DNA of 53,858 nucleotides from Rhodopseudomonas sp. BR0M22 (GTDB taxonomy: Bacteria > Pseudomonadota > Alphaproteobacteria > Rhizobiales > Xanthobacteraceae): assembly GCF_010907035.1 (NCBI RefSeq), contig NZ_QUMK01000036.1, positions 1 to 53,858 on the forward strand. Reading direction: 5' to 3'. Both the position numbers and the translations under genes were made by a program. This document shows positions 39,102-47,538 of the stretch, in pieces; the first letter of the stretch is position 1, and each line of letters starts with the position of its first letter. The notes under the pieces were generated by a model. It did not search any database, had not been told where the DNA came from, and saw nothing but the letters and a program-made list of their open reading frames with translations.

Positions 39102-40544
39102 CTAGTCGGTGATGAAGCCGAAATGGCCGCGATAGGTGCGCGCCGGCTCGGTGCGACCGGGGACGCCATAGAGCTTGTTGATACTGCCGAGCAGATCCGA
39201 CTGCGGATCGGAGGCATCGGCGAAGCCATCGTCGGGCCGCGACAGATCCTTTTGTGCCACCGCGCGAACCACATAGGGGGTCACCAGAACCATCAGCTCG
39301 GTCTGGCGGTTGATGTAGTCGCGGCTGCGGAACAGCGTGCCCAGCACCGGAATTTGTGATGCGCCGGGCATGCCGTTGATCGCCTGCTTGGTCTGCTCCT
39401 GAATCAAGCCGGCCATCGCCAGCGAGCCGCCCGAAGGGATTTCAACCGTGCTTTCGACCCGACGGGTCTTGATCGACGGGACCGAGAGGCTGTTGATGAC
39501 GACCGAGTTGTCGCTCGAGACTTCCGAGACCTCGGTCATCACCTTGAGGCTGATCCGCCCCGCGGTCATCACCACCGGGGTGAAGTTGAGCAGGATACCG
39601 AACTTCTTGAACGTAACCGACGGGGTGCAGACGCCGTTGGTGCAGGTCACGCCGCTCGGCACCGGGAATTCGCCGCCGGCCAGGAACGTCGCCGGCTCGC
39701 CCGAGATCGCGGTCAGGTTCGGTTCTGCGAGGGTGCGCACCACGCCGGCGCTCTCCATCGCTCGCAACGTCGCGGTGACCGACGGCAGCGATCCAAATTT
39801 GGTCGTCAGCGCGTTGTTGGCCACCAGCGGAGCACCCGACTGGGAGAACGGGTTGGTGTTGTTGAAATTCACGACGGCGGTGCCGTAGGCCAAGTTGGCA
39901 CTGAGGTCGACGCCGAGTTGTTTGACGATGTCGCGCTGCACCTCGGCGACCGTGATCTTCAGCATCACCTGGTCGCGTCCGCGAACGGCGATGTTGTTCA
40001 CGACCTTCTTGTCGTCGCCGACGAGACGCGCGGCCAGATCGAAAGCCTGCTGCGCCTCGATCGGCGAACCGACCCAGCCGGTCAGCATCACGCCGTCACC
40101 GAGCCCCTCGACGTGAACATCGCCGTTGGCGATCGATTGCTTGAGGGCGGCGCGAATGCCGTTGAGATCCCGGGTCACGGCGATGTCGTAGGCGGCGATC
40201 TGTTGGCCGCTGGAATCGAAGAAAACGATGTTGGTCTGGCCGACCGAGGCGCCGATGATATAGGCACGCTGCGCCGACCGGATCACGGCATTTGCGATCT
40301 TCGGATCTGCGACCAGCACGTCCTTGATGTCGCGCGGAAGGTCGATCACCATCGACTTGCCGATACCGAGCGCGATCGACTGTGCGTTCAAGCCGGAGCT
40401 CGCGGCTGCCACCGGCGCCGCGCGGTAGTCGCGGGCATGAACGGCGGTCAAGCTCGGAAACAATGTGATGATCGCAGCGGCAGATAGCGCCAGCGCTGTG
40501 CGTTTCAGAGGCCGGATCGGGCGGGGGCCGGTTTCACGGGTCAT
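39102..40544 (-). CDS. cpaC: Tad pilus outer-membrane secretin CpaC/RcpA
   Basis: A 480-residue secretin. A Sec signal (ALALSAAAIITLFPSLTAVHA) precedes the pilus N-domain (LGIGKSMVIDLPRDIKDVLV), a BON-like segment (DVHVEGLGDGVMLTGWVGSP) and the secretin domain (GILLNFTPVVMTAGRISLKV, LAMAGLIQEQTKQAINGMPG, RSRDYINRQTELMVLVTPYV). ATG at 40544 is selected at the signal peptide. A paralogue of its N-domain is encoded separately at 42896. Confidence 0.95.
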   Translation of the reverse strand: MTRETGPRPIRPLKRTALALSAAAIITLFPSLTAVHARDYRAAPVAAASSGLNAQSIALGIGKSMVIDLPRDIKDVLVADPKIANAVIRSAQRAYIIGASVGQTNIVFFDSSGQQIAAYDIAVTRDLNGIRAALKQSIANGDVHVEGLGDGVMLTGWVGSPIEAQQAFDLAARLVGDDKKVVNNIAVRGRDQVMLKITVAEVQRDIVKQLGVDLSANLAYGTAVVNFNNTNPFSQSGAPLVANNALTTKFGSLPSVTATLRAMESAGVVRTLAEPNLTAISGEPATFLAGGEFPVPSGVTCTNGVCTPSVTFKKFGILLNFTPVVMTAGRISLKVMTEVSEVSSDNSVVINSLSVPSIKTRRVESTVEIPSGGSLAMAGLIQEQTKQAINGMPGASQIPVLGTLFRSRDYINRQTELMVLVTPYVVRAVAQKDLSRPDDGFADASDPQSDLLGSINKLYGVPGRTEPARTYRGHFGFITD

Positions 40545-40557
40545 GTCCGTCCTCGGG

Positions 40558-41346
40558 TCATTTCTGCGACGACGTCTGCGTGGTGACGCCGTAGCGAACC
40601 ACGTTGACGGTGTTGCTCTTGGCGGAGGTCTCGGTGGAGGCCGGCTCGCTCGCATCGGCAAGGCTGCGCAGCGCCAGGGACAGCGTTCCGCTCTGGCGTG
40701 CGCGCGCAAGGTACTCGGCCTGCTCCGGCTTCAATTCCAGAGTCGCGGTCTTGCCGACCACGACCTTCTGGCCGTTCTTTTCCTCGATGGTCTGGTCGAT
40801 CGCCAGAACACGGATGTTGCTGAGAATGATCTCAGAGCTGACCTGATCGCTGCTCGACTGGTCTGAATTTCTGCCGCGTTTGGACAGGATCACGTCGACC
40901 CGGTCGTTCGGCAGGATGAAGCCGCCCGCGCCGGTTTCCGGAGAAATTTCGGTCGACACTGCGCGCGTGCCGGTTGGCAGGATCGCCGCCATGAAGCCGG
41001 AGCCATTGGCCTTCACCAGCTTCTGCTCGCGGATCGGCTCGCCGGCGATGAACGGCGAGCGCACAACCGAGCCGACGATGTCGGACGTTGCGTTCGGCTG
41101 TTCGTTTCGGCGGATGAACTTCGAACTCGCGGTCGCCGACGGCCAGGTCTGCCATTCAAGATCGCCGGGCGTGACGGCCTGACCGAGCGGAATGTCGTTC
41201 TTGGCGACCAGGACGTCGACGGTCGGCAATTGGGCTACCGGCTTGGCTGGGGCGGCCGGCTGCGGCCCCGAATTGCTCGCCAGGTAAGCAGCGACGCCGC
41301 CGGCACCGACAGCGATGGTCAGGACGACAATGCGCGCGGTATTCAT
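40558..41346 (-). CDS. cpaB: Pilus assembly protein CpaB/RcpC
   Basis: A 262-residue periplasmic protein with an N-terminal anchor (IVVLTIAVGAGGVAAYLAS), a SAF domain (VDVLVAKNDIPLGQAVTPGD) and an RcpC-like C-terminal domain (GFILPNDRVDVILS, ATLELKPEQAEYLARARQSG). Part of the periplasmic conduit linked to the secretin. ATG at 41346 is used; a GTG three codons upstream is possible. Confidence 0.93.
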   Translation of the reverse strand: MNTARIVVLTIAVGAGGVAAYLASNSGPQPAAPAKPVAQLPTVDVLVAKNDIPLGQAVTPGDLEWQTWPSATASSKFIRRNEQPNATSDIVGSVVRSPFIAGEPIREQKLVKANGSGFMAAILPTGTRAVSTEISPETGAGGFILPNDRVDVILSKRGRNSDQSSSDQVSSEIILSNIRVLAIDQTIEEKNGQKVVVGKTATLELKPEQAEYLARARQSGTLSLALRSLADASEPASTETSAKSNTVNVVRYGVTTQTSSQK

Positions 41347-41470
41347 ACGCTTCACTTTCCAGATGACACGGGCGGCGCACCCGCCGCAGTGAGGCGAGTT
41401 GAGCAGCTATTCGTCAAAGCATGGTTAATGAGGCGTATCTAAATCGCGTTAACGGAAGGTTCCTGACCCG

Positions 41471-41995
41471 TCACCCCAGCGCGAGGCGGGCGAGATCGAT
41501 CCCTCTGATCCACTCGGTTTGCGGATAGATCATCAGTGCGCCGGTGGCGAGCGCGATCCCATACGGAATGCCCGTTTCGCGATCATGGAGCCGCAGCAAC
41601 CAACTCTGTCCGACCAGCGGATAGGGGACCGGCCATTGCCGAAACGTCAGGATGAAGAGGGTGAGCGCACCGCCGAACAGCGATGTGTAAAGTAGATAGT
41701 CGAGCAGATGCTCGAACCCGAACCACAACGCGGCGGCCGCAGCGACTTTTGCGTCGCCGCCGCCGATCCATCCCATTGCGAAGCAGGTGAAGGCGACCGC
41801 CAGGACCGTGGCGCCGGCGCCGAGATGCGCGAGAATGTCGTAGGCACTGAATCCGCTGAACGGCGCCAGTAGCACGAAGCCGGCGATCAGCAGGAGCGAT
41901 ACCCGGTTCGAAATCGTCATGGTCAACATGTCGCTGACCGCAGCAAACGCCATGAGCGCGGGAAACAATGAGATGCGCAGAATGTCAGCGATCAT
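41471..41995 (-). CDS. cpaA: Prepilin peptidase CpaA/TadV
   Basis: A 174-residue integral membrane aspartyl protease that processes the Flp prepilin and TadE-like pseudopilins. Visible are the first catalytic Asp region (FAAVSDMLTMTISNRVSLLL) and the GxGD-type motif MGWIGGGDAKVAAA. About five hydrophobic segments. It has no N-methyltransferase domain, as is usual for TadV. Between it and flp lie a terminator and a possible 24-residue ORF. Confidence 0.93.
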   Translation of the reverse strand: MIADILRISLFPALMAFAAVSDMLTMTISNRVSLLLIAGFVLLAPFSGFSAYDILAHLGAGATVLAVAFTCFAMGWIGGGDAKVAAAAALWFGFEHLLDYLLYTSLFGGALTLFILTFRQWPVPYPLVGQSWLLRLHDRETGIPYGIALATGALMIYPQTEWIRGIDLARLALG

Positions 41996-42089
41996 GAGCG
42001 TGCCTTGCCGGTTCGGGCGCGGTTCGCACCGCGGCGGATGCAATCCTAGCGGGCCGGAGGTGAACGATCAGAAAACGCGTTCGAACGGC

Positions 42090-42164
42090 TCACCACAGCG
42101 TGACGATGCGCAGGATAACGGCGACCATCGAAAGGCCCAGCGCCGCGCAGACGACCTGAAGCAT
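42090..42164 (-). CDS. Possible 24-residue membrane micropeptide
   Basis: An ATG-to-TGA frame between flp and cpaA encodes a mostly hydrophobic peptide (begins MLQVVCAALGLSMVAVILRI). A good Shine-Dalgarno CGGGAGA lies 5 nt before the ATG on the minus strand. It would form one membrane helix. No family is recognised and the frame could be chance; the combination of ribosome site, hydrophobicity and placement inside the pilus operon is the only support. Confidence 0.35.
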   Translation of the reverse strand: MLQVVCAALGLSMVAVILRIVTLW

Positions 42165-42274
42165 CGCGATCTCCCGCGATGGGACTTCCGTGTTCTCTGT
42201 CGCTGCTCTGCCAATTCGATTCAATTGGTGCACTGCGGGTAACCTTTCATGCCGGCAGAGCCGGCAACCGCGAC

Positions 42275-42304
42275 CAAAAAAGGCCCCGGAAGCGCCGGGG
42301 CCTT
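42275..42304 (-). terminator. Intrinsic terminator directly downstream of flp
   Basis: On the minus strand AAGGCCCCGG/CCGGGGCCTT forms a 10-bp stem with a CGCTT loop, followed by TTTTTT. It lies 24 bp after the pilin stop and before cpaA. It should end most flp transcripts, keeping pilin in excess over assembly proteins, with readthrough or a separate promoter feeding cpaA onward. Confidence 0.9.
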
Positions 42305-42327
42305 GATTGGTCGATCACGCCCGGCGC

Positions 42328-42495
42328 TTACTTGGCGAGGTCGGTGCTCAGAGTCGTAAACTTCGTGTTCAGCGTGGTGCCGATCGTCTGCACGACGGTG
42401 ATGATCACCAGCGCGATGCCGGCGGCGATCAGGCCGTATTCAATGGCGGTGGCACCGGATTCGTCCTTGATGAAACGCGCAACGATGTTCTTCAT
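42328..42495 (-). CDS. flp: Flp/Fap-type major pilin
   Basis: A 55-residue prepilin: short basic leader (MKNIVARFIKDESG), processing after Gly within DESGATAIEYGLIA with the conserved Glu-Tyr pair of Flp pilins, then a hydrophobic helix (GIALVIITVVQTIG). GGAG lies 8 nt before the ATG. Cleaved by CpaA and assembled by the TadA/B/C machine into adhesive pili. Confidence 0.95.
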   Translation of the reverse strand: MKNIVARFIKDESGATAIEYGLIAAGIALVIITVVQTIGTTLNTKFTTLSTDLAK

Positions 42496-42895
42496 CGGGT
42501 AGCTCCATGTACACAGTGGCTGTCGAACTCTGTCTGGTCTTGCCGGCGTTCTCAGCACCGTGACCATGGCGTTGAACCTATGAGCGGGAAATTGCAGTGC
42601 AGTTAATTCGATTGCGTAAAAACGGGTGCATCGATCGTTTCCGCGGACCTTCTCGCCGAGGGTAAATGCGCTGTTAATTTGAAGTAATTGCGCGGTGTTC
42701 GCATCGCACGTCAGTGCTTCAATACCGGGGTGCGGGGTGGGCTGCGCGTCGGCTGCTTCAAAATCGGACGGATTGGCTCGAAGGCGAGGGATCAGGTTTG
42801 CGGTTCGTTCATCAATTGACGTCACGTTGGCGCCGTCGGGCGCCGGCACCGCTGCGTATCGCTTAGGCCGGCTCGTAAACGTCCCGGAGTCGAGT
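42496..42895. other. Divergent pilus promoter region
   Basis: A 400-base gap between flp (minus) and the plus-strand pilus genes. It is locally AT-richer around 42600-42700 (AGTTAATTCG, GTTAATTTGAAGTAATTG), where promoters are likely. No protein or RNA gene was recognised, and no -24/-12 element was seen. Confidence 0.45.
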
Positions 42896-43390
42896 ATGTC
42901 GTCGTTTCGCTTCGCGCGCCGCATCGGCGCCACATTGTTCGTTCCGTCGCTGTTGTTCGGCCTCTGCTCCGCACCGGCGGGCGCGGGCACCGAAGATTCG
43001 ATCTCCGTCAGCGTCGACCAGGCCAAGCTGGTCAAGCTGCCGCAGGACGTTGCGACGATCGTGGTCGGCAATCCCCTGATTGCCGACGTCAGCCTGCAGC
43101 CCGGCGGCATGGTGGTCATCACCGGGAAGGGCTATGGCGCTACAAACGTCATTGCAATGGATCGAAAAGGAGCGGTCGTCACCGATCGCCTGATTCAGGT
43201 CGAAGGTCCGTCGGACAAGGTGGTGACCGTCTATCGCGGCACTAACCGGGAGTCTTACAGCTGCGCACCGATCTGCGAGCGCCGGATGACGCTGGGCGAT
43301 TCCGAGGCTTACTTCAAATCGACGATGGACCAGACCGGAAAGCTCAACGAGCAAGCGAGCGGCGTGTCAGGCGCTTCCAGGACGAATTGA
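42896..43390 (+). CDS. Stand-alone pilus-assembly N-domain protein (CpaC N-terminal paralogue)
   Basis: A 164-residue exported protein: signal peptide (FVPSLLFGLCSAPAGAGTED) then one secretin-type N-domain (VDQAKLVKLPQDVATIVVGN, PLIADVSLQPGGMVVITGKG, YGATNVIAMDRKGAVVTDRL) that parallels IGKSMVIDLPRDIKDVLVAD in CpaC. No secretin barrel follows; the tail has a Cys pair (SCAPICERR) and a polar end. Inference: a periplasmic accessory to the CpaC channel. ATG at 42896 is taken at the signal peptide. Confidence 0.85.
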   Translation: MSSFRFARRIGATLFVPSLLFGLCSAPAGAGTEDSISVSVDQAKLVKLPQDVATIVVGNPLIADVSLQPGGMVVITGKGYGATNVIAMDRKGAVVTDRLIQVEGPSDKVVTVYRGTNRESYSCAPICERRMTLGDSEAYFKSTMDQTGKLNEQASGVSGASRTN

Positions 43391-43552
43391 TCGACAATTC
43401 GGGGCTGTCGAGTCCATCGCGTCGCGCAACATGGTTGACGCGCGCTTAATGGCGTTCGGCATTTTGTTTCGATCCAGCGAAACACTTCCACAATGTGTTG
43501 AGATTAGTTTCCGAAGTTACGAGGTGGCCCGACCGAAGAGGACTGCGGATCT

Positions 43553-44086
43553 ATGCCCTCCATGATCTCACCGGCGCTGGCATTGGCGCGCAGATTTCGC
43601 CGCAACCGGCGAGGCTCCGCCGCGGTCGAATTCGCGTTGGTGGCTCCGATGTTTTTCGCGATGCTGTTCGCGATCATCGAGGTGGGGTTGATCTTCTTCG
43701 CGGGCCAAGTCCTGGAGACCGCCGTACAGGACTCGTCGAGACTGATCCTGACCAGGCAGGCGCAAGACAGCTCGATGAAGCAGGCGGACTTCAAGAACGA
43801 GGTCTGCAACCGGGTCAAGGCGCTGTTCAGTTGCGACGGCATCTATGTGGATGTGGAGAACTACGGCAGCGATTTCAGCAGCGTCAGCCTCGTCACTCCG
43901 ATCGACAAGGACAAGAACTTTGTCGACAACATGAAGTACGACATTGGCGGGCCGGGCGACATCATCGTGGTGCGGGTGTTCTATCAATGGCCGCTGTTCG
44001 TCGCGGGGCTGGGGTTCAATCCGTCGAACCTCGCCAATGGAAATCGCCTGCTGATGGCCACAACCGCCTTCCGGAACGAGCCGTGA
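43553..44086 (+). CDS. tadE: TadE-like pseudopilin
   Basis: A 177-residue protein with a basic N-terminus and pilin-like segment RRGSAAVEFALVAPMFFAML (G-S cleavage region and Glu), followed by a periplasmic domain with one Cys pair (CNRVKALFSC). Expected to be processed by CpaA. It overlaps the next gene by 4 bp if the GTG start is used (GTGA). Confidence 0.9.
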   Translation: MPSMISPALALARRFRRNRRGSAAVEFALVAPMFFAMLFAIIEVGLIFFAGQVLETAVQDSSRLILTRQAQDSSMKQADFKNEVCNRVKALFSCDGIYVDVENYGSDFSSVSLVTPIDKDKNFVDNMKYDIGGPGDIIVVRVFYQWPLFVAGLGFNPSNLANGNRLLMATTAFRNEP

Positions 44087-44715
44087 GCGAGCCTGCGATG
44101 CATCCTTCGACCGAGTATCTGCGCCGCTTGCGTCTTTTGGGCTTGCGGCTGCGCACCGATCAGCGCGGCGTGGCGGCCACCGAGTTCGTGGTCATCTTGC
44201 CGTTGATGCTGCTGATGCTGCTTGCGACAGTGGAAATTACTTCGGGAATAGCGGCGGACCGCAAGGTGACACTGGTCGCGCGGACACTGTCCGACCTGGT
44301 GTCGCAGGCCAGCAGCGTCACTGACAGCGACATGAAGAACGTGTTCGCTGCCAGCTATGGGGTGCTGACACCATATCAGGCCAACAGCGCGAGGGCGACG
44401 ATCACTCAGATCTACGTCGACAAAAACAAGATTGCCAAGGTGCTTTGGAGCAAGTCGGGGAGCGTGACGCAGAGCGGAAGCAGCGCTTCAGCCTCGCTCG
44501 CAGCCTCACCTCACGGCGCGGGCGATACGATTTCCATTCCGGATGGACTCAAGGTCCCGGATACGTTCCTGATTTTCAGTGAGTTCAGCTATCCGTATCA
44601 GCCGGCAGTTGCGTATCTGCTGCCGAAGGCGGGGGTCACCCTGAGCGATACGTCCTACACGCGGCCGCGGCAGACCAAATGCGTCAGCTATCCGCAAGCT
44701 GCTGCTTGTCCTTGA
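44083..44715 (+). CDS. Second TadE/TadG-like pseudopilin
   Basis: A ~210-residue protein with RGVAATEFVVILPLMLLMLL, the TadE-like processing and membrane segment, then a polar, Ser-rich periplasmic domain ending with two Cys (TKCVSYPQAAACP). It lacks the von Willebrand A domain of long TadG proteins, so it is a short TadE/TadF-type minor pilin. Start: GTG at 44083 overlapping the tadE stop, or ATG at 44098. Confidence 0.85.
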   Translation: MSEPAMHPSTEYLRRLRLLGLRLRTDQRGVAATEFVVILPLMLLMLLATVEITSGIAADRKVTLVARTLSDLVSQASSVTDSDMKNVFAASYGVLTPYQANSARATITQIYVDKNKIAKVLWSKSGSVTQSGSSASASLAASPHGAGDTISIPDGLKVPDTFLIFSEFSYPYQPAVAYLLPKAGVTLSDTSYTRPRQTKCVSYPQAAACP

Positions 44716-44751
44716 AGGCATCGGCTCTGTCGTCGGCGGGGCAACGCGCCA

Positions 44752-44789
44752 CAAAAAAACGAGGCCGCGCTGTTGGCGCGGCCTCGTTC
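44752..44789 (-). terminator. Intrinsic terminator of the cold-shock gene
   Basis: On the minus strand ACGAGGCCGCGC/GCGCGGCCTCGT forms a 12-bp stem with a short loop followed by TTTTTTT, 20 bases after the csp stop. It also separates the convergent pilus genes. Confidence 0.92.
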
Positions 44790-44809
44790 GATTCAGATCC
44801 GAAATCTGC

Positions 44810-45016
44810 TCAGCTTGCGGCGCGCAGATTGTCGGCCGACGACTTGCCAGAGCGGCGATCGGCAACGATCTCGTAGCTGATCTTCTGGCCCTCGCGCAGG
44901 GTGCCGAGACCGGCACGCTCGACAGCGCTGATGTGCACGAACACGTCGTTGCCGCCATCATCCGGCTGGATGAAGCCGTAGCCTTTGGTCGCGTTGAACC
45001 ACTTCACGGTTCCCAT
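44810..45016 (-). CDS. cspA: Cold-shock domain protein, CspA family
   Basis: A 68-residue single-stranded nucleic-acid binding protein. RNP1 ([10 protein letters not shown]) and RNP2 ([10 protein letters not shown]) are intact, after [15 protein letters not shown] at 45016 is the standard family start; the 16-residue upstream extension is in the 5' leader. The long upstream gap (to infA at 45307) may hold a structured 5' UTR as in other csp genes. Confidence 0.95.
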   Translation of the reverse strand: MGTVKWFNATKGYGFIQPDDGGNDVFVHISAVERAGLGTLREGQKISYEIVADRRSGKSSADNLRAAS

Positions 45017-45306
45017 GCTCACGGGTGGTAGTCCCTTCTCAATATAGACACGGTCGATACCCACGTTGTCTCAGGTGGGCTGGTGAGATCGAATTTTTGG
45101 AAGGGTCGTCAGCGTTCTGAACCGGCTGTACCGGTGGATAGCTAATGTCGTCCGGCCGAAAATCGATTAACAGATATTATGCGAAGCCTGCCCTCAAAAC
45201 AATCCTGGCATGCGCGATTTTTTAAGGCACACAAGTTCCGGATCGGGTGTGGCTTCGGCGCTCTGCCGGGATCGGTAGAGCGCCGTTGTCGTTGCCGAGC
45301 GTTCGG

Positions 45307-45585
45307 TCAGCGGCGGCGGAACTGGCCGCGCGGCGGGCCGCTGCGCGGCGGGCCACCGGGGCGCTCGTCCTTGTGGCGGAAGATCAACCGGCCCTTTTCC
45401 AGATCGTAGGGCGACATCTCGACGGTCACCCGGTCGCCCGCCAAGGTCTTGATGCGATTCTTCTTCATCTTGCCGGCGGTGTAGGCGACGATTTCGTGGC
45501 CGGTGTCGAGCTGCACGCGATAGCGCGCATCGGGGAGAATTTCGGTCACCAGTCCTTCGAACTGGATAAGCTCTTCTTTAGCCAT
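45307..45585 (-). CDS. infA: Translation initiation factor IF-1 with basic C-terminal tail
   Basis: A 92-residue IF-1: S1-type OB fold ([56 protein letters not shown]). Typical IF-1 is ~72 residues; the extra ~20 are Gly/Pro/Arg-rich ([19 protein letters not shown]). Alphaproteobacteria often carry such a second IF-1 beside a helicase gene. It starts 24 bp after rhlE and is likely cotranscribed. Confidence 0.94.
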   Translation of the reverse strand: MAKEELIQFEGLVTEILPDARYRVQLDTGHEIVAYTAGKMKKNRIKTLAGDRVTVEMSPYDLEKGRLIFRHKDERPGGPPRSGPPRGQFRRR

Positions 45586-45609
45586 TGGGATCTCCAGATC
45601 GGCTTAACG

Positions 45610-47037
45610 TTAGCGATGCGGTCGGTGCTGAGCGGTCGGCTGCGCCGGACGGTTTTTGCGCTGCAGAAACGCCACGCCCTGCAGACCCTCACCGTTACCG
45701 CCGTGCTGCGGTCGCGGCGCTGCGTCGTGGCGGTTGCCATCTGAGCGAGCAGGCCCAGCGGGAGGGCCACGCCGCCGACGGCGCGGGCCTTTGCTGCTGG
45801 GCGCAGCGTCGCCATTGCGGGCCGGATGTGCATGCGTCGCCGAGCGCTGTCCGCGATGCGGAGGCGGGGTCGGGTTGGCATGGGCGCCTGGCGTGCGGCG
45901 ATCTTCCTTCGGGAGCGACACCTTGATCAGCTTTTCGATGTCGCGCAGATACGCCATTTCTTCGCCGGCGCACAACGAGATTGCAGTACCTTCGGCACCC
46001 GCCCGCGCGGTGCGGCCGATGCGGTGGACATAAGTCTCGGGGATGTTCGGCAGGTCGAAGTTGACCACATGCGACACCCCGTCGACATCGATGCCGCGGG
46101 CGGCAATGTCGGTGGCGACCAGGGTGCGCAGCTCGCCGGTGCGGAATGCCGCGAGCACCCGCTCCCGATAGTTCTGCGACTTGTTGCCGTGAATCGCGTC
46201 CGCCGTAATGCCGGCGCGGGCGAGGCCCTTCACGACCTTGTCGGCACCGTGCTTGGTGCGCGTGAACACCAGCGCCTGGTTGATGTTCTCGTCCTTGAGG
46301 AGTTGGGCGAGCACCGCCGGCTTGGCGGAGTGGTCGAGCTGGATCACCCGCTGGTTGATGCGCTCGACGGTCGACGACACCGGCGTCACGGCCACCCGGG
46401 CCGGATCGCGCAGCATGTGCTCGGCGAGCTCGGCAATGTCCTTCGGCATGGTGGCCGAGAAGAACAGCGTCTGCCGCTTGATCGGCAGCTTGGCGACGAT
46501 TTTGCGGATGTCGTTGATGAAGCCCATGTCGAGCATGCGGTCGGCTTCGTCCAGCACCAGGAATTCGACCTGGGTCAGCTTCAGCGCGTTGCCCTGAACC
46601 AGATCGAGCAGACGGCCGGGGGTGGCGACCAGAACGTCGACGCCGCCCATCAGCGAGCGCACCTGCCGGCCCATCGGCACGCCGCCGATCGCCAGCGCGG
46701 CGCTGAGGTGGATGTGGCGGCCATAGGCGTTGAAGCTGTCGAGGATCTGGCCGGACAGTTCGCGGGTCGGGCTCAGCACCAGAACGCGGCAGGTCTTGGA
46801 GGCCGGCTTGATGCGGTTCTCCAGCAGGCGATGCAGGATCGGCAGCGCGAACGATGCGGTCTTGCCGGTGCCGGTCTGGGCGATGCCGACGACGTCACGC
46901 CCGGCGAGCGCCAGCGGAATGGTCTGCGCCTGGATCGGCGTCGGGGTGTGGTAATTTTCTTCTTTGAGGGCGCGAGAGATGGGATCGGCGAGACCGAATT
47001 CCTGAAAGGAGGTCAAAAGGTTGGTTCTTTCCATCAT
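45610..47037 (-). CDS. rhlE: DEAD-box RNA helicase, RhlE type
   Basis: A 475-residue helicase. Q motif (NYHTPTPIQAQTIP), motif I AQTGTGKT, PTREL, DEAD in VLDEADRML, SAT, and HRIGRTARAG are all present. The last ~90 residues are low-complexity, Pro/Arg/Gly-rich and basic, as in RhlE tails that bind RNA. ATG ATG at 47037/47034 gives two possible starts. It precedes infA with a 24-bp gap and probably forms an RNA-remodelling/translation unit used in the cold. Confidence 0.94.
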   Translation of the reverse strand: MMERTNLLTSFQEFGLADPISRALKEENYHTPTPIQAQTIPLALAGRDVVGIAQTGTGKTASFALPILHRLLENRIKPASKTCRVLVLSPTRELSGQILDSFNAYGRHIHLSAALAIGGVPMGRQVRSLMGGVDVLVATPGRLLDLVQGNALKLTQVEFLVLDEADRMLDMGFINDIRKIVAKLPIKRQTLFFSATMPKDIAELAEHMLRDPARVAVTPVSSTVERINQRVIQLDHSAKPAVLAQLLKDENINQALVFTRTKHGADKVVKGLARAGITADAIHGNKSQNYRERVLAAFRTGELRTLVATDIAARGIDVDGVSHVVNFDLPNIPETYVHRIGRTARAGAEGTAISLCAGEEMAYLRDIEKLIKVSLPKEDRRTPGAHANPTPPPHRGQRSATHAHPARNGDAAPSSKGPRRRRRGPPAGPARSDGNRHDAAPRPQHGGNGEGLQGVAFLQRKNRPAQPTAQHRPHR

Positions 47038-47456
47038 GAAAGCAAACGCCCGACGGAGCCCGCCGGGAGCGCTTGGCAACTTTGAGACGCTCGCGTGTCC
47101 GGAACGTCGGCTATTATCGGATGAAAGGCGAACCAGAAACCGCTGTTCGGGACAGAACGCGGGATCAGAACACGCGGCTCGCAACGACCTGATGATTCTC
47201 TAGGTCTCTCTCAGTCATATGGAACATCGCTGCACTGCTTTCAAGGTCGAATTGCAGATCCTGCGCAGGATCGCTCCGTCGGTGGACGAAAAGTGCAACA
47301 ATTAGTCAACGAACGCCCATTTGCCTACGTTGTGGGCTATTTGGCTACGTTGCGATCAATGCGCCTGCCTTGTTCGTGGGCGGATGCGTCATTTGCAATC
47401 CCCCGGCGATGACGAATTAATCCGTTGGATCATAGCCTTACCAGCATCGGGTTGGA

Positions 47457-47472
47457 TGGCATGCTTCTTGCG
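47457..47472 (+). promoter_or_regulatory. Sigma-54 (-24/-12) promoter of urtABCDE
   Basis: TGGCATGCTTCTTGCG matches TGGCACG-N4-TTGCW, with GG and GC in the correct 12-base register and one mismatch in each box. It lies ~82 bp upstream of the urtA ATG, with a predicted start near 47483. It implies NtrC/RpoN activation under nitrogen limitation, as known for urea transporters. The rest of the 500-base gap (47038-47538) shows no gene; sites for an activator are expected upstream but were not identified. Confidence 0.82.
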
Positions 47473-47538
47473 ATCCTTTCCTGCTGCAGATGGCCGTTGG
47501 GGCCGCGCATCATGTCTGCGTCAGGGAGATGACACCTC

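Noticed and set aside
45257-45285. Intrinsic terminator after infA
   Set aside because: A stem GGCGCTCT/AGAGCGCC is present but no T run follows on the minus strand.
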